From Bacteroides sp. (GTDB lineage: Bacteria; Bacteroidota; Bacteroidia; Bacteroidales; Marinifilaceae): a DNA stretch of 32,793 nt. Both the position numbers and the translations under genes were made by a program. The DNA lies in NCBI GenBank assembly GCA_021771575.1, contig JAETOX010000023.1:1-32793 (forward strand), written 5' to 3'. This document shows, piece by piece, positions 6,928 through 15,995 of the stretch; positions within the stretch are counted from its first letter, which is position 1, and every line of letters begins with the position of its first letter. The notes under the pieces were generated by a model. The model saw only the letters and a program-made list of their open reading frames with translations. It was not told the origin of the DNA and made no database searches.

Positions 6928-8520
6928 TTATTTTTGCGGTGTTGTCGCGGTGATTTTGCCGAATCCCCGGAACAAACCGTAATAATCTTTATTCTGTTCG
7001 ATCCGTCCGGTGTATATCGAGATAGGAAGTGTACGGACAAAACCTTCTTTGAGAGAAGGACTGTAAGTGGTCACCACAAGCATATTGTTATTAGACACAG
7101 TGGTAGCCATATCCCCTCTGTTATTGGTGTAGTTCATCATGCCATTTCCTAACCAAACAGCCATAGAGGTAATCACTTCATCCGTAGATTCGGTGGTAGG
7201 TACGACATAATCGGCGGTTGCCGTACGCATGGTCAGATCGATCGTATACACCTTCGTGGGGGTTGCGTAATAAATATAGTCGCGATTGTTGGTACCTGTG
7301 AAAAAAAGAGCATCCTGAATTTCCGGGAACTCGTTTAAATCGATGATTTTAGAAGGCATACCGTTAATCAGGTCTGGATCTGCATAATAATAGGCTTGTT
7401 GCGTGTCGTAACAATAGATTTTGCCATTCGGTTTAGCTTGTCCGGTGGCCGGATCTTTTTCCTGAAGGATGTTATGACTGATATTGTTCTTTCCGGAAAA
7501 CATCGCCCGGCAGGTGAAATTTTGTAATTTATTCGGATCGAAAGCGGCATTCGGTTCTAGTTTGCTGCTATTCATGACACGCAAATATTTAGTACCGTTG
7601 ATTTCCAGAAATCTCCCATTCATTTCATCAAAACACAATCCGTATGCCCATTCCGGTTGAGTGGATAAACCTACCCGGTAATCCGTCATATCACTGGTAA
7701 GCAGATAATACGAAAACTTATGAATCGCTTGGGTTTGATAATAATGAGTGTATAATTTACCTCCGATAACGATAGTTTCTATACAACCTGCATTAGAAGA
7801 GAATCCCAGACTGCTCACATGATAATTCTGCGGGTCGATCATAAAACTCTCGCCATTGCCATCTATGTAGGAATAATCGAAAGGGTCGATGCGGTCGACA
7901 CTGGTTTTGGTACCGATGGTCAGATAGCGTCCGTAAACCCCGTAAGTAGTTGAAAGAATGGCTGTCCCGACTCCACAGATTTTCCGTTTATTGACTAATG
8001 AAAAAAGATTCCGCATGGTGGTATCCTGGTCTTTCTGGAAACCGCTGCTGAAATTATAAGCCCGGATCAGCGAAATATCCGACGTTTGGTCGTCTTCGGT
8101 TTCTGAAAGAATCAGGCCCGGGCCGAAAGGCGTTTCTACTTTTACTTTGAATGTTTGTTCCTGTACGATACCGGTGGTCCGGTCGAGCACTTCATACAGC
8201 AGGTTATAAGCTATGCTTTGAGGCTGTAAATCAATTCTTGCTTTCAAAGTCATCGTCGTGTCGAGTAAAGTTGGAGGTATGTAATTGCCACTGATGGTCC
8301 AGCGGAAAGCCAGATTGTCGTCATTTACTCCTTCCTTATAGACAATTGGTTTGATTTCCAGGGTGTCATAAGCAAAAACGGAATAATCTGTGCTTGCATT
8401 CCCCAATTCAATATTGATAGGATTGATCAAAGTATAATTTAGCGAAGATTTGTCTTCGTAACAGGAAGATAGCAGCCCTGTCACAAGTAAAACAAATAAT
8501 ATGATTTTTTGTGTTTTCAT
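6928..8520 (-). CDS. PKD-like family lipoprotein of SusCD locus 2
   Basis: This is a 530-residue predicted lipoprotein. The signal ends at GLLSSC, followed by YEDKSSLNYTLINPINIEL, the same Cys-Tyr-Glu-Asp-Lys opening as the homologue at 994-2454. Residues of about 40-130 look like PKD/Ig strands (LAFRWTISGNYIP). The longer C-terminal part is beta-rich with repeated Tyr-Tyr and Gly-Asn turns, possibly a propeller. A small C-terminal motif (FRGFGKITATTPQK) ends the protein. It lies 31 bp downstream of the DUF4843 gene, so it is co-transcribed. The probable site is the outer face of the outer membrane; the ligand is unknown. Confidence 0.75.
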   Translation of the reverse strand: MKTQKIILFVLLVTGLLSSCYEDKSSLNYTLINPINIELGNASTDYSVFAYDTLEIKPIVYKEGVNDDNLAFRWTISGNYIPPTLLDTTMTLKARIDLQPQSIAYNLLYEVLDRTTGIVQEQTFKVKVETPFGPGLILSETEDDQTSDISLIRAYNFSSGFQKDQDTTMRNLFSLVNKRKICGVGTAILSTTYGVYGRYLTIGTKTSVDRIDPFDYSYIDGNGESFMIDPQNYHVSSLGFSSNAGCIETIVIGGKLYTHYYQTQAIHKFSYYLLTSDMTDYRVGLSTQPEWAYGLCFDEMNGRFLEINGTKYLRVMNSSKLEPNAAFDPNKLQNFTCRAMFSGKNNISHNILQEKDPATGQAKPNGKIYCYDTQQAYYYADPDLINGMPSKIIDLNEFPEIQDALFFTGTNNRDYIYYATPTKVYTIDLTMRTATADYVVPTTESTDEVITSMAVWLGNGMMNYTNNRGDMATTVSNNNMLVVTTYSPSLKEGFVRTLPISIYTGRIEQNKDYYGLFRGFGKITATTPQK

Positions 8521-8551
8521 CTTATTTTGATTTTAATAGTTCGGTCATATC

Positions 8552-9310
8552 TTAAGGCATAATGATTGGTTTCCCTTTTTCCGGTCCGTCTTCATGAGTT
8601 AACTGGTTTTGCGGATGTTTCCGGTTATAATCGTCTAAAGCAACTTTTACCATGGCAGCATAAGCTTTTACTTCATACAAAGTCATCGTCCATTTTTCGG
8701 GATCCGGATTATTCTTATCGATACTTCCGTTGGTACTCCAGTAAGGAATAGAAATGAGACCTGTCGTTTTCAGAATAAAACGGTACCATGAATCCGAATA
8801 AGGACCGAAATAATTTTTTATCCTGCTCCAATTTGAAGGCTGAGTGATTTTGTTGGTCAAAGACAAGGTAAATGTCCGGTTCAACAGATCGATACCCGGA
8901 AAATCGTTGTTAGCTATCAATTGCAAACGGATTTGATAGACAGAATCATCTAAAGCATTGGAATAATTGATACGGACAGGAATATACCCCTTGTATTGAT
9001 GGGCTTCTATGCTTCCCTTGCCAATACTGAACATATCGCTTGTAGCTGTGTGGAGCGTGTCGTCCGGAGCGACAATCATTGCTACTTCCCGGAGCCGGCC
9101 TACTGCCGAGCCGGAAATCTGCAAGGGGATTTTTACTGTATCAAATCCGATTCCGATATGTTCCATGTTTTCAACAAACGTGTAAGTTCGGGCCACTTCT
9201 CCAAAATAAACAGTAGGAGATTCTTCGTACATCGTGACCCCTTCTTTGTCACAAGAGCAGAATAGAACAGATGCTAAACTCAGGCATCCGGCGAATATGT
9301 AATTTTTCAT
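8552..9310 (-). CDS. DUF4843-type lipoprotein of SusCD locus 2
   Basis: This is a 252-residue predicted lipoprotein. MKNYIFAGCLSLASVLFCSC gives a signal and lipobox, followed by DKEGVTMYEESPTVYFGEV, which parallels the KDPAFSFKGEDRIYFSYP start of the locus-1 copy. The shared later pattern includes the strand RTFTLSLTNKITQPSNW followed by FGPYSDSWYRFIL (locus 1: ATFKVSISDLYPVPDDW, then YHYLKYEKWIEL). Sequence identity between the copies looks low, so they are old paralogues rather than a recent duplication. It starts 22 bp after the SusD stop. Its role within the uptake complex is unknown. Confidence 0.75.
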   Translation of the reverse strand: MKNYIFAGCLSLASVLFCSCDKEGVTMYEESPTVYFGEVARTYTFVENMEHIGIGFDTVKIPLQISGSAVGRLREVAMIVAPDDTLHTATSDMFSIGKGSIEAHQYKGYIPVRINYSNALDDSVYQIRLQLIANNDFPGIDLLNRTFTLSLTNKITQPSNWSRIKNYFGPYSDSWYRFILKTTGLISIPYWSTNGSIDKNNPDPEKWTMTLYEVKAYAAMVKVALDDYNRKHPQNQLTHEDGPEKGKPIIMP

Positions 9311-9332
9311 GTGATTTTGTTTTAGAATTGGA

Positions 9333-10850
9333 TTAACGTTTATCTTCTTTATAATCTTCGCGGCCTCCCATTTCTACTTCGTTTTTCGGCAAAGGAAGGA
9401 CAAACATGGCATCTCCTTCGGCTGTGGCATTGGGAATCAACAGCCCCAGACGTTTATAATAGTAAAACATTTGTCCTTCACCGATATACTCTTTCTGCCA
9501 TTCTTTCAGAATTTCCTGGTCGATCTCGCTTTCGGAAAGGGTTTCAGGCAAATTGTACTGAATATCGATTCCTCTGGCCTGACGTACCGCATTGAGCATT
9601 TCTACGGCTTTTTTCCTTTCGTTCAGTCGGTTGTAACATTCGGCCGCATAATGGAACATTTCCGGTTTTTTGATCAACGGCATTTTGTTTTTTGCTTTTG
9701 ATTGAGTATTAGGCACTTCTTTGAATTTCAAAAACAGAAAATGCGCGTTATCCACCTGGTCGTAAAGAGCGGCGAAACGCTGGTCATTTCCTCCTCCTGC
9801 TGTGACTTCATACAATGCTTTGGCACGGGTTCCCGAATGAAAAAAATAATTATTATTTTCAGATACTGTGATTCCTGTCTGTTCCTTATATTGCTCGATA
9901 TACATTTTCAAGGGTTCATACATATTGTGAATATCCAGATTGAAAATATGTTCCGTCGTAAAAGATAAATCCCGTTGGGTTAATTCGGCATTGATGACAC
10001 TCCGGTCGAGATCCACCCAGCTAATGGGTTGGGGATTGCCTGTAAATAAAGATACCCGCTCCAAAGCTTCCCGGTATTTTCCTTCCCACATATATACCCG
10101 GGCTTGGGTTGCCCTGGCGGCGTAATAGTTGAAACGGCCCCTGCGTTCTTTATAAAAACCGTCATCATTCGGAAGCTCATAATCCTCTTCCTGGCTATTC
10201 TGGTGATAGACATCATAATAAGCCAGTAATTTTTCCGCCTCCTGCAGATCCTGATGAATATACTGCAATACTTCCCTTACGGTAGATTGGGGCGTCATCG
10301 TTTTGTGGTACCGGGTGACGTATGGGATACATAATTTGTCCAGATTGGCAGGCGTATTGACCAAATCTCCCCATCCGAACATTCGTAACAGATCGAAATG
10401 CAGATAGGCCCGCAAACCGAGTGCTTCGGCTTTGATATTGGCATAATTCGTGGGATGAAGCACTTCTTTCCTGAGGTCGATATTTTCCAATATTGCATTC
10501 AGGTTGGCAATTACCCGGTATGCTTTATTCCAAATGTTGTTGATTTTGCTTTCAATATTGGATGTTGTGTAAGAATATAATTTTGCTTGCTGATAAGGGT
10601 GGAAGGTATTGACAAAATCATACTGTTGGGCCAGTACGTCCAGAAAAGTGTAGGTTAATTCCTGCCCATAAAGCGGTGTCTCTCCCATGAGCATATAACA
10701 ACCGATCAGGGCATCTTTAAAGCCCGATTCCGATTCAAACATTCTGTCTTGTTTCACTTCTGTTTTGGGTTGCACGTCCAGCCATTCCGAGCAAGAACTC
10801 TGCGCAAAGGCGAGGAAAAAAACCAAACCGATATATAAATATGTTTTCAT
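9333..10850 (-). CDS. RagB/SusD-family nutrient-binding outer-membrane lipoprotein
   Basis: This is a complete SusD homologue of 505 residues. The signal and lipobox are at the N-terminus (AQSSC, then SEWLDVQPKTEV, the classic SusD start). Helical TPR-like segments follow, including NIKAEALGLRAYLHFDLLRMFGWG, the hallmark Arg-Ala-x-x-x-x-x-L-x-x-x-(F/Y)-G motif. The C-terminus carries MLNAVRQARGI, then ILKEWQKEYIGEGQMFYYYKR. SusD caps the SusC barrel and helps capture ligand at the surface. The gene is 28 bp downstream of susC. The ligand cannot be read from the sequence; no glycoside hydrolase or protease gene accompanies the locus, so a polysaccharide substrate is not supported. Confidence 0.93.
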   Translation of the reverse strand: MKTYLYIGLVFFLAFAQSSCSEWLDVQPKTEVKQDRMFESESGFKDALIGCYMLMGETPLYGQELTYTFLDVLAQQYDFVNTFHPYQQAKLYSYTTSNIESKINNIWNKAYRVIANLNAILENIDLRKEVLHPTNYANIKAEALGLRAYLHFDLLRMFGWGDLVNTPANLDKLCIPYVTRYHKTMTPQSTVREVLQYIHQDLQEAEKLLAYYDVYHQNSQEEDYELPNDDGFYKERRGRFNYYAARATQARVYMWEGKYREALERVSLFTGNPQPISWVDLDRSVINAELTQRDLSFTTEHIFNLDIHNMYEPLKMYIEQYKEQTGITVSENNNYFFHSGTRAKALYEVTAGGGNDQRFAALYDQVDNAHFLFLKFKEVPNTQSKAKNKMPLIKKPEMFHYAAECYNRLNERKKAVEMLNAVRQARGIDIQYNLPETLSESEIDQEILKEWQKEYIGEGQMFYYYKRLGLLIPNATAEGDAMFVLPLPKNEVEMGGREDYKEDKR

Positions 10851-10878
10851 ATCTGTAGCATTGAATTTTTACTGTAAA

Positions 10879-13800
10879 TTATAACGTAATGGCCAATTCG
10901 AAATTAAATTTCCGGGCAAAAGGATAATCGGTTCCTCTTTCCACTTTGATGCTGGAAAATTTATGCAGTTCATTGACCGTACACCGAAGAACGATTCTTT
11001 CCATACCCATTTTTTTTACAAAATCATGCCGGAAAAAGTCATAAGAAAGCTGTATAGAAGAAATCGTCAGCTCATTGTTTTTTTGCACGAAACGGGTTGT
11101 AGGGTAGGTTGTTGGAGAGGCCATTTCGTCTTGACTTGCTACATACACTTTGCCTAAAGCTTTATAAGGGGAAATATCTCCTGCTTTTCTCCAGCGGCCG
11201 GTAAAAATCCGGCGGTCGACATTGCCGTTCAAATCGGCGTTTTCGACTTTACTGACCAAGGTACTGTTATACATTTTAGCCCCCCATCTGTATGTGCATA
11301 CGGCATTGATGCCAATTCCTTTATATTCAAAACTGATCCCTGCGTTGCCATTTATTTTGGGGAGTGCGTCTCCGCATACAATCTGTTTGTTGCCATCGTA
11401 AGTGAAAGTCCGGTACGGATTGCCGTTTTCGTCCGTAACTAAATAGATTTCCTGACCGGTGGCAGGGTCGATGCCTAAGGAGGGAACCGCCCAAATAGCA
11501 TCCATAGATACACCGTCATAATACTTGTTGAGAGGCTTGTTGCCTGAAGTAGCCAGTGCCGATTGCTGTTGATTGTACGACTTCATGGCTTCTGAAATCT
11601 CTTTCAATTTGTTTTTATTGTGTGACATCATCACCGAGAAACGTAAAAAAGAACGATCGGCGGGGCGTTGCCAGGCGATAGCAGAAAGAGAAAAGTCGAT
11701 ACCTTTGTTTTCTACTTTACCGATATTTTCCTGTACGCTGTTGAAACCGGTAGAAGGCAAGAGGTCGATAGGGTTGACGGTATTGTTGGTAGTTTGGAGA
11801 TAATATTCCAAAGACATGGAATAACGGTTTTTGAAATTGAAATCCAGACCGAAATTATATTCCATTTTTTGCTGCCATTTCAATGTTTCGTTTTTCATGC
11901 TTTTCAACTGGGCACCCAACAGATTATTGTAATGACTGTTCAAGAAATATTCATACGAAGCGATGGCATTGTAGGCTGCTGTACTTTGCGAACCGGTAGA
12001 ACCGACAGTAGCTCTCAGCCGCAATTGGCTTACTCCTTTATCCTTTAACCAGGTTTCATTGTGCAGGTTCCAGCTGGTACCGATACTCCAGAATTCTCCC
12101 CAACGGCTGTCGGCTCCGTACTGACTGGAGGCACTCTGACGGAAAGTTCCGTCGAAATTGAGACGATTGTCGAAAGAATAATTGAGTGAGAGGTAATACC
12201 CCACTTCCCGGGTGGTCGATTCGGTTCCTTTTGGTTTACTATCTTCTACATATTGACGGGCAAAAATAATATCATTCATTTTGTCGCTTGGAAACCCTTC
12301 GGCATTGTGCTCATTGGTGAGGTACTTTTTCTGACCGAGATTAAAACCGGCATTGGCATAAATCGTATGGCCCGGAAGAAATTCTTTGTTATACTGTACG
12401 TCTATCTTTCCATCCAGATTACTTTCCTCTCCGTTCAGCAGGCGATAGCTCCCTTTGCGATATTGGTCTTCTTCTGTCATATTTCTGAACTTGAGATGAT
12501 TGGCGGGGTAGAAAGTATCTTCCCGGCTCCTTTTTTCCGAAAATCCCAGACGTCCCGTAATTTTCATACCGGTAAAAGCAAACCATTGTACTTCGAAATT
12601 ATTGGTGAAATCGATGTATTTCTTTTGTAATAAGGTATTGAGCTGTGCATTATACAAAGGGTTGGCCTGAAATTCAATATCCTTATACCAGTTATTGACC
12701 ATTACACTGTTGCCGGGATCCAGATGAGGCACAATGTTTTCAGAGAGTTGACCGTATTGGTCGTATGGTGTGTAATAAGGATTGAGCTTGGCATATTCGC
12801 CGAACGTCCCATAAGGAGAATCATTGGCAACATTGGACGTCAATGTCGATTGATTCCGGAACAAAAATTTTTCACGACGGTAGGAAAGCGATACTCCCCC
12901 CGAAATATTGGTTCGGTCCGAACCTTTCATTACTCCTTTGATGTTATTATAAGAGAGGTCGATGATGGTTCGGAGTTCCCGGTCGCCCAATTCTACGGAT
13001 ACACCGTGCTTGGTGCCTACTCCGAGACGTACCGGTTTGGACAGCCAGTCGGTGTTGATGCCCGAAACGACAGCTGAGAGTTTCTGGTTGTAAATTTTTT
13101 GCGCCATCCGCTGATTATCGTAATTGGCCTCTTCGTCGTCATACATGCCGAATTCTTTTTCGATTTCCAGTTTTTCGGCTGCATTACACAGATCATAGGA
13201 GCTCAGGTCCGGAGCTTCAATGTCTATGCTTCCGCGATAAGTCACCCGCAGATCGCCCGAAGGATTTTTCTTTAATTCAATCACGATGACCCCATTGGCT
13301 GCCTTCGAACCGTAAATCGCTTTGGCCGATGCGTCTTTCAGGATCGTCATGCTTTCTACCCGATCCATATCCAGGTCCATTATTTTCTGGATCGATACTT
13401 CGAACCCGTCCAGTACGAAAAGCGGAGCATTCGGATCATTGCCATAAGAGGCTTTTAAATCCGTTTCTTCCATATTGATCGAAGATTTTCCTCTTAACAC
13501 CATTTCCGGCACTGCGTTCGGATCGGAGCCCAAAGCCATATTGTCTATAAATAAAATGGAAGGATCCAGATTTTTCAAAGATTGCAGAACATTTGAATTT
13601 CCAACTCGTTTCAGTTCTTCGTTACCAATGGTTTTTACCGATCCTGTGAAAGTGTTGGCTTTGCGTTCGAAGACACCGTTTACCACCACTTGCTCCAAAG
13701 TTTGAGTATCTTCTTCCAATATAATATTAAAGGTGGAAGCATTGCCCGCTTTAACTTCCTGTGTTTTCATGCCGACAAAAGAAATCACCAGGACAGTATT

Positions 13801-14103
13801 GGGGTTTGCCGGAATAGTGAGAGAAAAATTTCCATCAATATCGGTGACTACTCCCAGCGTAGTACCTTTCACCTGAACAGTGGCTCCAGGAAAAGAATCC
13901 CCTTTGACATCTTTAACTGTCCCTTTTACAGTACGCATATTTTGTTGCTGAGGACTGATAGAAGAAGAGTTTTTATTTGTTTGGTCAGTGGCGTATACTG
14001 CTGAAGAGAACAAGAGTGGTGCAATAAGCAAGACACAGGTTGAGCATAGTTTGAGCAACGATCCCATGGGGACTCCTCGCTCGTAGCATTGTTTTTCTTT
14101 CAT
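10879..14103 (-). CDS. SusC/RagA-family TonB-linked outer-membrane transporter
   Basis: This is a 1074-residue TonB-dependent transporter. A signal sequence ends near AVYA; the ATG at 14103 gives a long, charged n-region, and the Met at 14067 is an alternative. A carboxypeptidase-regulatory-like domain covers residues of about 56-130 (TVKGTVKDVKGDSFPGATVQ, then DIDGNFSLTIP). The plug domain follows (about 150-280), with the SusC-type LFVLDGFEV, DVERVESMTILKDASAKAIYG-like region and AANGVIVIELK. The rest is the 22-strand barrel, ending in the short FNFELAITL strand. No STN domain is seen between signal and regulatory domain, so control by a FecI/FecR trans-envelope switch is not indicated. It heads the five-gene operon and imports an unknown ligand with SusD, energised by TonB. 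Confidence 0.95.
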   Translation of the reverse strand: MKEKQCYERGVPMGSLLKLCSTCVLLIAPLLFSSAVYATDQTNKNSSSISPQQQNMRTVKGTVKDVKGDSFPGATVQVKGTTLGVVTDIDGNFSLTIPANPNTVLVISFVGMKTQEVKAGNASTFNIILEEDTQTLEQVVVNGVFERKANTFTGSVKTIGNEELKRVGNSNVLQSLKNLDPSILFIDNMALGSDPNAVPEMVLRGKSSINMEETDLKASYGNDPNAPLFVLDGFEVSIQKIMDLDMDRVESMTILKDASAKAIYGSKAANGVIVIELKKNPSGDLRVTYRGSIDIEAPDLSSYDLCNAAEKLEIEKEFGMYDDEEANYDNQRMAQKIYNQKLSAVVSGINTDWLSKPVRLGVGTKHGVSVELGDRELRTIIDLSYNNIKGVMKGSDRTNISGGVSLSYRREKFLFRNQSTLTSNVANDSPYGTFGEYAKLNPYYTPYDQYGQLSENIVPHLDPGNSVMVNNWYKDIEFQANPLYNAQLNTLLQKKYIDFTNNFEVQWFAFTGMKITGRLGFSEKRSREDTFYPANHLKFRNMTEEDQYRKGSYRLLNGEESNLDGKIDVQYNKEFLPGHTIYANAGFNLGQKKYLTNEHNAEGFPSDKMNDIIFARQYVEDSKPKGTESTTREVGYYLSLNYSFDNRLNFDGTFRQSASSQYGADSRWGEFWSIGTSWNLHNETWLKDKGVSQLRLRATVGSTGSQSTAAYNAIASYEYFLNSHYNNLLGAQLKSMKNETLKWQQKMEYNFGLDFNFKNRYSMSLEYYLQTTNNTVNPIDLLPSTGFNSVQENIGKVENKGIDFSLSAIAWQRPADRSFLRFSVMMSHNKNKLKEISEAMKSYNQQQSALATSGNKPLNKYYDGVSMDAIWAVPSLGIDPATGQEIYLVTDENGNPYRTFTYDGNKQIVCGDALPKINGNAGISFEYKGIGINAVCTYRWGAKMYNSTLVSKVENADLNGNVDRRIFTGRWRKAGDISPYKALGKVYVASQDEMASPTTYPTTRFVQKNNELTISSIQLSYDFFRHDFVKKMGMERIVLRCTVNELHKFSSIKVERGTDYPFARKFNFELAITL

Positions 14104-14400
14104 AAACGTTCCTTAATTTTTGCAGACTTCCGCACAAATTATAATCGATAAATGATAATTCGTAATTGACAAGGATAGGCAGCTTTGCTTCTATAGAAAA
14201 AACAAACGGAACACAGAAAGAAAATATAAACCAGATAAATAAAAATATGATAATCAGAAAAATAAATAAATCTGCCCCAAGCCCGGTAGCTATTTGTCAA
14301 TAGCCAATGGGCCCTTGTTGATTCGCCCATCGCTTCCCAAATCTATTGACTTATAAAATTGATAGAACTAATGAAAATTTGACCAATTAAATCGAACGAT
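14104..14400. other. Intergenic region upstream of susC
   Basis: No credible gene is present. It holds the leader and promoter region of the susC operon, but no full TTTG/TAnnTTTG pair was found (a 7/8 match, TATCCTTG, lies on the minus strand near 14170-14180). Small hairpins are visible: GCTATT-TGTC-AATAGC near 14289-14304 and ATGGGC/GCCCAT near 14306-14330. Confidence 0.4.
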
Positions 14401-14412
14401 TTATTGGTTAAA
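14382..14412 (-). terminator. Hairpin overlapping the stop of the OCD-family gene
   Basis: ACCAATTAAATCG and CGATTTATTGGT pair over 12 bp with one bulged base and an AA turn. The TAA stop of the gene (14401-14403) lies in one arm. CAAATTTTC follows on the minus strand, so this is probably a weak terminator of the marR operon. Confidence 0.45.
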
Positions 14413-15384
14413 TAACCTGATTTTATGACAATCGCTTTGTTTCAACCTTTCATATACTTCTATTCCGATGCCGATATCCTGTAAAGCGGTACCTGTGGAA
14501 TCGTATATCACTGTTCGATTGTGGGCAGGGCAGCTTTTCCGGGCGGTGATAATTTCCCCTAATTCGGCATAAATATCCTCGTCGCTCATCAGGTGGCGTT
14601 GTAGGGCATGCTGGGATTCCCCTACGCGGCAAACCTGTTTTTTTATATCGGCAACAACGACAGAGGATGCCACCAATTCCGGTTCCAGTTCCTGTTTCCC
14701 GGGGCTATCTGCGCCAATGGCCGCAATGAAAGTGCCCGGAGTAATCCACTCTTTTTGGATATAATAATGACGCGACGGAGTTGTTGTCACCAATACATTA
14801 CTTCGACGGGCGGTATTTTCTATCGAATCGTAAAAAACCGGAATGGAAAATTCGGATTGTAGCTTTTGGACAAAGGCTTTTGCTTTTTCAGGGTTTCGGC
14901 CGCTTATGCGGATTTCACCGATATGGCATACTTGCGACAAGGCTTTTGCTTGTATTTCCGCTTGTGCTCCGTATCCGAAAACCCCCAGGTGTATTTGGGT
15001 TTTAGGAGCCAGATATTTGGCTGCTACGGCGGTTGCCGCTCCTGTCCTCAACCGGCTGATCGTAACCGAATCCATGATAGCCAAGGGATAGCCGTTGGCG
15101 GCATTGCAGATATAGATGATACCCAGGATATTGGGTAAGTCATACTGTGCTTTGTTCTTTTGAAAACCGCCGTTGAGCTTTACTCCGTAATAACGTTTCC
15201 CGGAATAAAGCAGTCCTCCGGTCTTTAAATGAAATTCTCCTTCCTCGACATCTGCATGAAGCAGATCCGGTTCGTATACCTCTCGGTTGGCATGACAAAT
15301 ATGAATCTTTTCTATTATGTCGATATAGTCATTCAAGGTAAGCGTCTTTTCTATTTCTTGTTGAGAGATCACTAAAGTTTCCAT
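14401..15384 (-). CDS. Ornithine cyclodeaminase/mu-crystallin family NAD(P)-binding enzyme
   Basis: This is a 327-residue member of the ornithine cyclodeaminase, alanine dehydrogenase and mu-crystallin family, of the usual length. Visible family marks are the substrate-binding Lys69 in YYGVKLNGGF, TISRLRTGAATAVAAKYLA (110-125, with Arg113), the Rossmann motif VFGYGAQAE (135-143), FIAAIGADSPGKQEL (the ADxxGKxEL motif) and DSTGTALQD near the C-terminus. Members act on amino acids, ketimines or related opine-type compounds, so the exact substrate cannot be fixed. No staphylopine-like or siderophore biosynthesis partner (SbnA type) is next to it. It lies 26 bp downstream of a MarR regulator and should be co-transcribed and controlled by it. 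Confidence 0.88.
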   Translation of the reverse strand: METLVISQQEIEKTLTLNDYIDIIEKIHICHANREVYEPDLLHADVEEGEFHLKTGGLLYSGKRYYGVKLNGGFQKNKAQYDLPNILGIIYICNAANGYPLAIMDSVTISRLRTGAATAVAAKYLAPKTQIHLGVFGYGAQAEIQAKALSQVCHIGEIRISGRNPEKAKAFVQKLQSEFSIPVFYDSIENTARRSNVLVTTTPSRHYYIQKEWITPGTFIAAIGADSPGKQELEPELVASSVVVADIKKQVCRVGESQHALQRHLMSDEDIYAELGEIITARKSCPAHNRTVIYDSTGTALQDIGIGIEVYERLKQSDCHKIRLFNQ

Positions 15385-15410
15385 AGGCTTCCGGAGGGAT
15401 AAAATTAAGC

Positions 15411-15830
15411 TTAACTGTTTCCTTTTAATGCTTCACAATAGGTGTGTAGCCCGCTTATCACCGTTTCAATTTCTTCATTCTCCAATACATCCAGCACTTT
15501 TGACAAAGTTTGGTTGATCGAAGCCGTCGCTTCGGCTAGCCGTGCTTCTCCTTCGGGAGAAAGTGTGATAATTTTTCTCCGTTTATCTTTTTCGTCCTGA
15601 TAAATATCCACCAGACCGCTTTGAACTAATTTTTTTATATTTCTGCTCATAGTGGAATGCTCCACCTGAAGAAAATCGGATAGTTCCTGTATAGAAAGAC
15701 CTGCTTTATTTTCGATATGATAGAGAATATGACGCTGACTGAAGGATAAGCCGGCCCGGCGTTTGAACAAGCCTAATTCTTTTACAAGTTCATAGTTCTG
15801 TTGGCGGAGTATGTCTATATAGTTTTGCAT
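15411..15830 (-). CDS. MarR-family transcriptional regulator
   Basis: This is a 139-residue winged-helix repressor of the MarR family. The N-terminal helix is followed by the core FSQRHILYHIENKAGLSI; the helix-turn-helix is at residues of about 47-69 (IQELSDFLQVEHSTMSRNIK), and the wing is DEKDKRRKIITLSPEG with the conserved Asp-x-Arg. The C-terminal helix serves for dimerisation. It is the first gene of a two-gene operon with the cyclodeaminase-family enzyme. Two palindromes in its promoter (15842-15921) are likely its own operators, so autoregulation is expected. The inducer may be a substrate or product of the downstream enzyme; this is inference. Confidence 0.92.
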   Translation of the reverse strand: MQNYIDILRQQNYELVKELGLFKRRAGLSFSQRHILYHIENKAGLSIQELSDFLQVEHSTMSRNIKKLVQSGLVDIYQDEKDKRRKIITLSPEGEARLAEATASINQTLSKVLDVLENEEIETVISGLHTYCEALKGNS

Positions 15831-15842
15831 GTAGATGTTAAA

Positions 15843-15921
15843 ATTTATTTGCTTTTATATGTATTGTACATATAAATTTATGTCGCAAATATATGTATAA
15901 TACATATAAAAGCAAATAAAT
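15843..15921 (-). promoter_or_regulatory. marR promoter with two palindromic operators
   Basis: On the minus strand, TTTG (15916-15913) and TATATTTG (15893-15886) are spaced 19 nt apart, an exact Bacteroidetes promoter. The region is an inverted repeat of 32-nt arms (15843-15874 and 15890-15921) with one mismatch and a 15-nt spacer. Each arm holds its own dyad: TTATATGTA-TTG-TACATATAA on the left and ATATGTAT-A-ATACATAT on the right. The right dyad lies between the two promoter boxes, the left one just past the start site, ideal places for repression. Confidence 0.8.
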
Positions 15922-15995
15922 CACAAAATTTTAACACGCAATTCTAAAAAAAAGTGAAACTATGATCTTTCAACTTTTCCGGTCTTCTTTTGGTT

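Noticed and set aside
9333-14103. Calling locus 2 a polysaccharide utilisation locus
   Set aside because: No glycoside hydrolase, polysaccharide lyase, sulfatase or hybrid two-component sensor is encoded nearby.
14139-14330. 63-codon minus-strand ORF upstream of susC
   Set aside because: Low-complexity AT-rich translation without family resemblance; more likely leader sequence.
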